NCBI GenBank assembly: GCA_016800925.1
Contig: JABCPU010001051.1
Coordinates: forward strand, 1 to 17,593
DNA length: 17,593 nucleotides
Reading direction: 5' to 3'
Origin: Suillus spraguei
Lineage: Eukaryota; Basidiomycota; Agaricomycetes; Boletales; Suillaceae
The notes under the pieces are model-generated. The model did not search any database. It was not told the DNA's origin and was given only the letters and a program-made list of their open reading frames with translations. Every line of letters begins with the position of its first letter. Position 1 is the first letter of the stretch. Shown one piece after another: positions 8,626 through 16,935 of this stretch. Both the position numbers and the translations under genes were made by a program.

Positions 8626-9860
8626 TCAGCAGAGTCTGTCGCTCTCTGAGCAAGGCCAAGCAAATGCGAAACCAAGAATCTCGGTGAGTTTATGACCACA
8701 CGCAATGACTGCCTGGACAATGACTGACTAGGATAAGCGCTCGAATGATTCGAGCAGCCGCAGTTCGGTTTCCCTAAATGTGAATGTTACTCCTGAATGT
8801 GCTTCATCAACCACAAATCGCGAGGTGCACAGCCCTCATGGTTGTCCTTCAGTTTCTGCGTTCTCTTTAATTTCTGGTGCCACAGGTTCATGCGGCTCCA
8901 TCTGGGACGGAAGCGGTGGCTGTCACCAATATGACATCTGGCTAGGATGCACAGTGAGAGAGTATAATGATGGTGCCAAAGGCATTTACGGAGTACCATA
9001 CAATATGAAGTCGGCCTGTTTAGATGTACTTAACCAACATTAATGCGTCAAGATTAGCTGGATTATATCTAGCATAATCCGGGTGGAGGCCATTTGGCAT
9101 GACTGAAATGTCAATTCGGAACGCATAATCTGGGGCGAGGGGTCTGGGCATAATTATGCAAGCTATCCCGGAAGTACCAGGCACACAGGATCCGAGCTCC
9201 TTCATCAAGGCGAATGCCGTGTCACAAGCAGCACGAATAACCCATGAGATCATGCGGGTTTTGGACCAAGTCGATCCCAGATGGGTCAAATGCAGGACTG
9301 CATGCCGGTAACTCCCGATACAAGGCAACATGTCGAATGCTTCGGGTGGACGCATCGGATCTTGATGGTCTGGTGACTGGCGATTGCACATGACAGAAAC
9401 ACCTTTGTAGAGAGAGGCCAAACACTTGAAAAACTTGTACATCTCTTCCGAACCAAGTTCGGCAGACCAACGGCCGAATTCAATGAGGGTCCTCGCGGAT
9501 GCTCAGTAGAGCTGCTGGCGTATGACCCGGAAGTCAGCGCATGAAAGTAAAGCAAGTCTTTGCATCGACACGATCATAGACAAGCTCCTATTTCCTTTGA
9601 GAATAGCGAATGAGCCTAGCCAGTCGTCCAGAAGCCAGCAAGGTGCTCAAGTCCAAGTCCGGAGGGGGTGGGACCGATGGCCTCCCGGCGACATGCACCA
9701 GGAATCGCTGCTCCATCCATTCACTTTTCAGCCCTCCGGTATGACTGATAGTTGGCTCGTGCTGTTCTGAAGTAACGCTACACAGCTGGCACGAGACGAC
9801 TTTTTGGGAGACATGGGGGTCGTGCTTGCGGCGCAGATAAGGAAGTGGGACGACCTGATT
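8626..9860 (-). pseudogene. Decayed minus-strand gene candidate, family unknown
   Basis: Three open stretches lie in order on the minus strand. (1) 9860-9591: 90 codons with VVSCQLCSVTSEQHEPTISH, then LVHVAGRPSVPPPPDLDL and RLARLIRYSQRK, ended by a TAG at 9590-9588. (2) 9502-9020: 160 codons including FGRWSAELGSEEMYKFFKCL, DPMRPPEAFDMLPCIGSYRH and ISVMPNGLHPDYARYNPANL, with a branch-like GCTGAC and a CAGCAG acceptor just before it. (3) About 8920-8626: an acidic proline-rich stretch (MEPHEPVAPEIKENAETEGQ), then FVVDEAHSGVTFTFRETELR and ILGFAFAWP, with TGA at 8838-8836 and TAG at 8730-8728. No family is recognised and no complete splice model was found. Overlapping frames are also open, so parts may be chance. 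Confidence 0.3.
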
Positions 9861-10153
9861 TTATGCGTCTCCGAGCCCTGCCTCATGGCCCAATGAATTC
9901 CGCGAGACGCACAATGATTTAGACGTAATATAAGACCAAGCGAACCATCTACATTGCATGGGGATATGCAATGTGGGCCCATGACGTGTGCAACGGCTTC
10001 TTCGGCACGTGATGAAGGCAGGCAGGCAGTGCATACAGCGAGCCGAACTGCATAAACCTCGTATTCTCACCTGCTATCAGGGTATATCTCGGGCGCATGC
10101 CGCCCAGAATAATATTATTTAGTACATCATTAATAACTGCCGAGCGGTATAAA
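9861..10153. other. Intergenic, downstream of copy A
   Basis: About 290 bases without a supported gene. Short minus-strand open frames exist but lack exon boundaries or motifs. The 3' flank of copy A shows no visible similarity to the 3' flank of copy B, so the duplicated block seems to end near the stop codons. Confidence 0.4.
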
Positions 10154-11010
10154 TCACTCCTCCATTCCGGAGGAGTCCAACACGCGTTGAGCGGAAGCGA
10201 TAGCGTCATTCAATTCATCTACCGGACCCGCCAGTTTCGACATTGTCTCCAGAGCCGTTCTACCATCTTCCGTCTTCCTCTCCAGCCAGGTTTCAAGCTG
10301 CGCCCCAAACTCTTCCAGATCACCTCTGATAACCCGGAGATTCGCAAGTAAAGGGTCTGGATCACCAGCAGATCTTCTCATCTCTGGTATCAAAAGATAC
10401 CCGGACGGCTATAAAGTAGTGGACATTAGTCGACTCCAGACATCCGCGCTGACTGTAAAAAGATTTACGATTTGTTGTATGTGTTGTTGATATAAATCCC
10501 GGATTTCGTCCAGCAATATGCGGTCGGGCATCTCAAACGGCATCAGATCGAACCTGTCTTTCCACCAACCATACGTGTATGTATCAACGATACGGTAGCG
10601 GGACATGAGGTCGCTCGACAGATCAAACTCGTGCTTCCAGAACCTCCGGAAGAGGTTATCGTCGTCCAAAAGGCCTATCTGCCATTCCACGAGCATTTTG
10701 ACAACGCCATTCAGATACTCTGGTAAGGCTGCAGACGTGTTGCTGGTAGCGCACATATTGATGAACGGGAATACAAATCTCTGGAAGTAATGTCAACGGG
10801 TGTATGGGGAATAATCACACGCCAAAAACTCTCCGGGCTCACCTCGGCTTCCCAGACAATGTGTTGGACAAAACGATTTCGGAACATCACGGTCCGAGAT
10901 ACCTGCGACTTGTCCAAGGCCAATCGTATGGCGGTGAAGCGGGAAGTTGCGTATTCGAAAATGTTGGCAACATCCCATAAGGAGATCGACGCGAGTGCTT
11001 GCTTATTCAT
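10154..11010 (-). CDS. Uncharacterised 244-aa protein, copy A
   Basis: Three exons on the minus strand: 11010-10843 (168 nt), 10780-10469 (312 nt) and 10408-10154 (255 nt), identical in length to copy B. The introns are 10842-10781 (62 nt, GTGAGC/TTCCAG) and 10468-10409 (60 nt, GTAAAT/TATAG, branch-like CTAAT), both phase 0. The start ATG at 11010 aligns with copy B; an in-frame ATG at 11034 would add 8 residues. Shared blocks with copy B include FEYATSRFTAIR, LDKSQV, RFVFPFIN, LPEYLN, WWKDRFDL, PFEMP, DEIRDLYQ and NLRVIRG, and the C-terminal GPVD. Hand-counted identity is about 70% in exon 1, 73% in exon 2 and 62% in exon 3. There is no signal peptide or membrane segment. Function is unknown; a CID/VHS-like helical fold is only a guess. 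No lesion is seen, so the gene is probably functional. Confidence 0.8.
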
Positions 11011-11319
11011 GGGTATGGATGAGTGCAGTGTCATAAAATCGTCAGGAGCGGCAGTATTGATGGGGGCGGTATTGAAAATGCGGCAATTTGACGTGGGGCA
11101 TAAATAGCCTGGTTTTTAAACCCAGTTGGACCTGCGGTGGCCATAACAGCTATTGGCGAACAATGAAGCCGACATGAAACAATGGAGGCGAAATGAAATG
11201 TGAAACCTTATTGTATACCAAGACATCGGGTCACATACACTGAAAGCCCATGACAGATCACCTGATCACGCTGAATGTATAAACTGTATAGGATATGTAG
11301 CGTCATATAGTATGACCGA
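11011..11319. promoter_or_regulatory. Upstream region of copy A with conserved TATA-like block
   Basis: On the minus strand, CTATTTATGCC (plus 11097-11107) lies about 87 bases before the ATG. A CATTTCGCCTCCATTG block (plus about 11180-11196) lies further upstream. Both correspond to blocks at similar distance in copy B. The rest of the stretch is not obviously coding. Confidence 0.45.
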
Positions 11320-12437
11320 ATGTTGGATTGCCCTGGGCCAACTGCATGAGCATCTTCAGCCCCAAGTCTGCACATCTGCGCTCGCTGCATAGCATAGCGC
11401 TTGTGACCATCCCTCTCGGGGCCGGCATTTTGCTTGGCTCTGTCGAGCCATTTCTGAACTTTATAGGCGAAAAAATCTACAGTCCAACGCACCTCAGAAC
11501 CAACTAGGAGAAGCTCTTTGGCCCATCGGTGGCGGAAAGCTTCGGTCCGGAGCCCGCGCACTCGTCAAAATCGAATCCATTGTACCTCAGCCTAATGAAA
11601 TGCAAAGAATGAAAGCGCTCGCATTCATTCATCCAGTCATTGCTAACAGAGTCTCCCTGAACGTCAAGAGACCAAAACCACGGCAAAGTAGAATACTCTG
11701 ACCTCGGGTCTGCTACAGCTGAAGCAGCTTTCATATCAAGCCCCAACCAATTCCCGGTACTTTTCCAACAACTGCTCCGAGACTTGATGGTCGCTTTATA
11801 CATATTTCGTAAATGGGGGCTGATGACCCGTTCAACTGAATACAAACGAGACCAGGCCCAGATGATGGTAACTTGCGATTTTACTGGCCGGCCGTCCTGA
11901 ACAGCATCGCTTCGTCTGCTAGGTGAACTCTGATAAAGCTTGTAATATGTCGTTGGCCTGGACCTCCCTGAGGGTTATTTCTTGTCTTACAAGGCTCGCT
12001 ATGCCCAACTCCGCGCACCGTACGATTCCAAAGTTCGAAGGAAGCTGGATCATAGAATGTTCTGATCGAAATGACACCAGGTGTGGTCCTCCCGCCACCA
12101 AGTTGTTGTCTAAATCTTCATAGCTTGAATCGGTATATATTTGTGCTGCGATAAACTCGTTAATAGAGTGGAAGAAGCAGCGAATGCGGCGGGAGATTTC
12201 ACAGATGATGGTGTTTCGGTTGAAAGAAAGGATCGCTGAAAGATATCTGCGAAGGTACAACCACGACCGAAAGTGAAGTTTGCGGCAGGAGGGAAAAGTC
12301 ATAGGAAGAGCGGCCGCAGGGACCCAGACCCGGACAGTCCATTGGAGGAAGATTTGCCAGACCGGCGATATGTTGGAGGGATCGACCGCCAAACACACCT
12401 GAAGCAAAACAACATAGGCTCTTCCGAGAAGATGCAA
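11320..12437 (-). pseudogene. KDZ-type transposase 3' remnant, copy A
   Basis: Minus-strand blocks in KDZ order: IYTDSSYEDLDNN, PEHxxIQLPSNFG-like and RCAELGIASLVRQEITLREV (about 12150-11970), then QANDILQAL. A frame change follows at about 11930-11940. Then come RPVKSQVTIIWAWSRLYSVE, SAVADPRSEYSTLPWFWSLD (about 11730-11660) and DSVSNDWMNE. A second frame change occurs near 11550, followed by RHRWAKELLLVGSEVRWTVD, FFAYKVQKWL and YAMQRAQMCRLGAEDA (about 11345-11400). These match the C-terminal portion of Agaricomycete KDZ transposases (STLPWFW..D, DWM.E, RW.EE..L). The first part of the open frame (12437 to about 12200) has no recognised motif. The transposase core and cysteine cluster are missing. 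It is better preserved than copy B at the LPWFW block but is frameshifted, so it is non-functional. Confidence 0.7.
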
Positions 12438-12587
12438 AAACGCGACTCCCGTGATGTTGACAATTTCGTCAGGTCATGTACTCAGCGCAGGTCATATATA
12501 TGACGCCTTTTAAACACGTGGAATGTAAAGATAACATTGAATTGTTCGGCGATATATCTTTGCACTGTATTTCTGTATCAATGGCAT

Positions 12588-14156
12588 CTAGTTGAAGTAT
12601 TCTACCGACTCCTTTCTATTCTCGAGGGATTTTATTACCTGGTCGACCGTTTTGGACATCCGCCTCTGCAGTTGTATCAACCGGTGCAACTTGCACAAAT
12701 CCTGACCGATATTCGTCACATGGTTATGTGCGTCTGCATACCATGAAAGCACCTGCCGGTTGTCCATGAGCACATGAGCGGGTGTCCGAGACTCATTACA
12801 CCCGTGGACTGCATTTTCGACAATTGCATGAACATGGTCATCATCTTGGATGGCATTAGCGGTCTTCCGGGATATGACGCAAATGGACATACCCATGTCG
12901 TGTCCAATCCCTTTCAACCGCCGATTGACTCGGAATCCCAAGAGATCGGCTGCATTCGGATCTTTATTGGCATCGATCACTACCGATTACTCGCCTGATG
13001 AAACCCAGAACTCACCTTCTACAGACGAATGGCTCTCCTCATTCTCATCCGAGACAATATGTGGCTGTGAATGCCCTCCAGAAGACCCAGAGCTCGCTGA
13101 CGCATCCGGTTTGCTCCGTTCATACTCATCGACGGTAATTTCCCACCCGAAATCATACGCAGGTCCATCTGTGAAATCAACGAATTGTTTCCGTGAATAT
13201 AGGCCAAGTACCAAAATAAACGCACTGACCGGGTTGATCTTCGGCGGTTAGATCGATCATATCTCGGCCCTCTGGTTCAACTGAGGTCGAGACACCCCAC
13301 CCGAGATCATACACCATTCCGCTATCAACGTCGCCGATAGGTTCCTTTGCCACCGGTGATAGGCCCTGTCCGATGCCGTGCGCGCGTACACCGTCGGTGT
13401 TATTTTGACCGACTATCGGAACGCCCCATCCAAGGTCGTAGGTGGGTCCGTTGAATACATCTTGTTGTGTTGCCGAAGCACCCCATCCGAGGTGATATGC
13501 GGTGGTAGCTTGAATATGTCAATCATATCAGCATGGAAATGCAAACACATGCGTGACTCTAACCTATATGAGAGGTTGCACCCAACACGGATGACTCTGT
13601 TGCAGAGCTTCCGGCTTCCTGGCTCCAACCGAGATCGTAAGAAGGTCCGTCCTCCCGAAGTGCTTCGACATCAACTGTTGAAGGCGATCCTTTATGCCCG
13701 GGGTGACCGATTCGCTCCAAGTCTTTCTCGATCATCTCTGTCAATAATTTTAGTATAGCTCGGCAGACATGACCGATTGAACCTACCGTGAATGTCATCC
13801 ATATATTCATCTAAGCCGGCGAAGACTCGGTCGTAGGCATCAGGAGTCTCATCACCCCAGATATTGTCCACGGTATCGATCCGGGATTCCGCACTCATGT
13901 CGTACTCTAAATGCAATCAGTTAATCGGTGCCGGAAACATTAGCCGAAGAAGCATAGACGTACTTCTGAATCCTAGACCTTGGAATTGGGGCCTGACTTC
14001 TGGGGGAGTCCACTGGTCTACCGGGACAAAGTTACCCCAACATTCTGTATGGGCACGTTGTTTATCAATATCCACCGAAAAATTACCATCCAAGGCCGCG
14101 TTTTGCTCCTCGAATGTTTCCAAAGGCGTAGAAAAATGTACATGTCTGTTCGACAT
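12588..14156 (-). CDS. Uncharacterised protein with five YDLGW-type repeats
   Basis: Six exons on the minus strand: 14156-13964, 13906-13787, 13737-13564, 13508-13230, 13168-13016 and 12961-12588 (or from 12949 with a GCAG acceptor). Length is 430 (or 426) residues. The introns are 57, 49, 55, 61 and 54 (66) nt, all phase 1. Donors are GTACGT, GTAGGT, GTTAGA, GTCAGT and GTGAGT; the intron-3 splice (GTTAGA/TTCAAG) is the weakest. The start ATG opens MSNRHVHFSTPLE. Residues 135-264 carry five copies of a G-[PM]-x-Y-[DH]-[LF]-G-W motif, with Tyr at about 138, 167, 186, 229 and 260. The second copy is variant (AYHLGW). Linkers are rich in S, G, D and E, which suggests disorder. The C-terminal exon is helical and charged (LCKLHRLIQLQRRMSKTVDQ), possibly a coiled coil. 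No signal peptide, membrane segment or known domain was recognised. It is divergently transcribed from the cysteine-cluster gene, 462 bp apart. Confidence 0.65.
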
Positions 14157-14188
14157 CTTGGCTTGTTTTTCGGGTGGAAGAAGACGGG

Positions 14189-14196
14189 TTAAATAG
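14189..14196 (-). promoter_or_regulatory. TATA-like element for the YDLGW-repeat gene
   Basis: The minus strand reads CTATTTAA, about 33 bases before the ATG at 14156. The position is close to the start codon, so the 5' UTR would be very short. Assignment is tentative. Confidence 0.3.
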
Positions 14197-14220
14197 GGAA
14201 CTAAGAAAGTGGTCCAACCG

Positions 14221-14226
14221 CACGTG
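14221..14226. promoter_or_regulatory. E-box CACGTG in the divergent promoter
   Basis: A palindromic CACGTG lies between the two divergent genes, 65 bases from the minus-strand start and immediately left of the 105-bp repeats. CACGTG is the known binding site of bHLH factors. A six-base match can occur by chance. Confidence 0.35.
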
Positions 14227-14228
14227 TT

Positions 14229-14438
14229 GTGGGTGGAGATGCGGTGGGTTATGGCAGCGGTGGAGTCAACAATGGTGGGAGATATGCTCAACGGCAGGGG
14301 CCGAACTACCCGCCATTAGATAACCCATTGGAGGTGGGTGGAGATGCGGTGGGTCATGGCAGTGGTCGAGTCAACAATGGCGGTAGATATGATCAACGGC
14401 AAGGGCCGAACTACCCACTATTAGATAATCCATTGGGG
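14229..14438. repeat. Two tandem 105-bp repeats in the divergent intergenic region
   Basis: Copy 1 is 14229-14333 and copy 2 is 14334-14438, both starting GTGGGTGGAGATGCGGTGGG. They differ at about a dozen positions by hand count. The unit is 35 codons, and one plus-strand frame stays open through both copies (Gly/Asn-rich: GGDAVG, VNNGGRY, QRQGPNYP, LDNPL) and on to 14783. That frame lacks a good start or an expected gene partner, so a regulatory or chance repeat is as likely as a coding one. Confidence 0.85.
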
Positions 14439-14507
14439 GTCAAGGCACAATGGGCACCCGGGCCTGAGAAATCCCACGATCGTGCTTTGGCCACAATACC
14501 TGTTCCC

Positions 14508-14515
14508 TATATATA
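14508..14515 (+). promoter_or_regulatory. TATA box of the cysteine-cluster gene
   Basis: The sequence TATATATA, within CCCTATATATACAGC, lies 111 bases upstream of the ATG at 14619. This is a normal distance for a fungal TATA box plus 5' leader. No other element was identified between it and the start. Confidence 0.55.
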
Positions 14516-14618
14516 CAGCAAGACTTTGTATCCGACTTTGCATCCCCGAATTTTTATCAACAAGTCTCTACCCGACCCTCCAAACTTAACCGATAACATA
14601 TTTTTTTCCCTTTTTACC

Positions 14619-16675
14619 ATGTCTTCGGCCGAACATGCGAACAGTGCCTTGAATCTTGTTGCTGACAAGATAGTGCGCCTCACATCAAGGGCACAACAAC
14701 TCAAAGAATCCGACCCGAGCGGTATGCGGGTTGCGCACGAGATTGCCGTGACTTTGGTAAGCCCTCACTTTTTTACCTTTTGATTTCCAGATTTATGTCA
14801 ATTCTAGGCAACTGCCTTCACGCAACATGGAAAAGATGCGACCTCGCTGTCGCCGATCCTGTTGTCATGTGCAGCCGAGATCAGGGACAAGAGTGGTCCC
14901 GATTTCAAGCTGAAGGCTTTGCCCGACTGGACGACGGTAAGCAATGAGGACCCTCGCATCCGGAACCACCCACTGCATCACAAGACGATCGGGTACCAGC
15001 CACCCCCGTCACCACCTCCAGCGACCGCATCTTCTTTACCGACACCTCCGGTGAAGCACAACCTCTTTGTTCGGGGTAGTCGCGGCGTCGATAAAAAGCG
15101 CAGGGCTTCAACCCCGGAGCAGACGCACGCGCCTCCACCCGAAGCGAAAAGGCAGAAGGTTGCCAAAACACCGGCAGCATCTCCACCTCCGGAAAAGAGG
15201 TTGGTGTTGGGCAGGGCGCCTCCGAAGTCACGGAGCAGGGCGCCCTCGAGAAGACCGAAGTCCAAGGAGTTCGTAAGCGACGATGAAGACGACGATGTGC
15301 CGACCAAGGACATCATTGTTGTCAAGGTGCGTCTTGCTATTTGGTTTTATTCAATTATTGACGCAATGCAGAGAAAGGCAATAGTTGGGACAAGCGGTTC
15401 GGTTGAACCGGGAATAGCTGGTTCTTCTAAGCCGCTGCAGGTGAGTTATATATTCTTTTGGTTCCAACTCCTGCTAACCGAAGTCCCAGCCTGCAGCATC
15501 TAGCGGGGAAGACTCTGTCACGTGCGAGCGGTGCATCAAAGATGAGATCCCTTGCGCCGTCATCCTCAGTAAGAAGTCCGGAGAGGTCCGGAAATGCTGT
15601 CGCAATTGCGACGAGAAGAAGACAAAGTGCATCCGACCTGACGCTGAACGGGCCGACCTTCTGCGTAGGATCGTGGCCGCAAAAAAGGCCAAGGCCGAGA
15701 AGAGCACAAAGGGGTCTTCTCCTCGTCGAGCAAAGTCTAAATCTCGGCCCAAGGCGTCAGCGAAGACTCGTTCCATATCCCGAAAACCTTCCCGGCCTTC
15801 TTTTGAAGAATCCGAACGGGATGCAGAGGGTGAGGATGACCCAGACACAGGTATGTCGTGCTATCTTCACCCATGAACTTATCGTTGATGATTAACAGTC
15901 ACCACTATGGTTGCAATCAAACCGGTGGATGATTCGACCAAAGCGATCACTCCCAGTGGCGATGCTGCCGCTACCGAACATAGCGATGAACGCAAAGAAC
16001 ACGGTGCGTTCCGCAGTTCTGCCATCTTTCCGCCGCTGATAACCTCCAGTAGTAAAAGACCCTCCGACAGACGCTCCCGTAGTCGACAATGACGTCAACA
16101 TGGATGTTGTACCGGAGACTCTGAATGGGCCGGAAGTCGTCCAAAAGGATGTTATCATCCCCACTGTAGCTCAACCGACGGCCCTGGATATTTTTCGGAG
16201 CATAGAGACCCTCGATCAGAAGTTCGACGCGATGTTGAAGACTTCGGGCAACCGTGCAGAGATTTTGCACCAGGAAATGACGACCCTGGTGAACTCCTTG
16301 GATGATTATTGGGCGAAGAAGTTCGCTGCCATGGAGGAGAGGCTGCAAGTGGTCGAGATGAGAACTGCCGGAAGCACGGTGTCGATCGGGCACATGGCAA
16401 ATGCAGCCAATATCTTCCATCAAACCGGAAGACCGTCTGCCTCTAATCCTCCCCCTACCGCGTCATCCAGCGGCAACCAGTTTGGTCAGATTTCTGGCCC
16501 ACGGTCGTCGCAAATCCCCGACACGCCCCTTCCGGAGGGGCAGACCTTATCCGACATGGGCAAGGAGCTCGCCACCGTCTGGGACAACTCCAGAGCCCCT
16601 CCGGCCGGTTCATCCGACAACGCATCTGCCTCCGCGGCTGGGCCGTCTACTAATGGTTCCTCCCAGAATAAATAA
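14619..16675 (+). CDS. Cysteine-cluster (Zn2Cys6-like), Ser/Pro/basic-rich protein
   Basis: Six exons: 14619-14756, 14808-15326, 15372-15440, 15490-15850, 15899-16003 and 16050-16675, giving 605 residues. The introns are 51, 45, 49, 48 and 46 nt, with GTAAGC, GTGCGT, GTGAGT, GTATGT and GTGCGT donors and YAG acceptors. Frames close exactly. A possible extra intron at GTAAGC (14937) inside exon 2 was not used. Residues 1-46 are helical. Residues about 90-215 are Pro-rich with basic patches (KKRRAS, RPKSK) and an acidic SDDEDDD. Residues 254-289 hold CX2CX6C-x14-CX2CX6C (C254, C257, C264, C279, C282, C289, with an extra C278), the fungal Zn(II)2Cys6 spacing. The second half is basic (CDEKKTKC) but the first loop is not (IKDEIP). 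An Arg/Lys/Ser-rich stretch (likely nuclear signal) follows, then a probable coiled coil at about 440-505 and a Ser/Pro-rich tail ending GSSQNK. It is probably nuclear. Such proteins are common and often unplaced in Agaricomycete genomes; a DNA-binding role is inferred. Confidence 0.8.
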
Positions 16676-16935
16676 TCGCGTCTTCGTCAGTTTGTTTGCC
16701 TTCATTGTACCTATACTTTTGTATGTACATTCTTATATACCAGATGTAGCAGCATGAATGGAAGAAATTTTGAATCCGGAATATACACGCACAGCATCCG
16801 CAGGATTGAGTAACATCAGCAGATATTTGAAACAATTCGGTACACACAGCATGTAGCTCCAATCACCCTTATGCCAACCCGACTGTCCGGCAATCGCACC
16901 ACTTACACGGTCCTGGGCGTGACTGCCCTGGGCCC
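16676..16935. other. 3' flank of the cysteine-cluster gene
   Basis: This holds the likely 3' UTR, which is T-rich just after the stop codon, and then non-repetitive sequence. No gene is supported. GC-rich text resembling the 69-bp repeat begins near 16890. Confidence 0.5.

Noticed and set aside
14937..14984. Extra intron inside exon 2 of the cysteine-cluster gene (GTAAGC donor)
   Set aside because: The frame is open without it, no clear branch point is present and the acceptor (CACAAG) is weak; kept only as a caveat.
15474..15848. Minus-strand open frame of 124 codons
   Set aside because: Antisense shadow of exon 4 of the cysteine-cluster gene.
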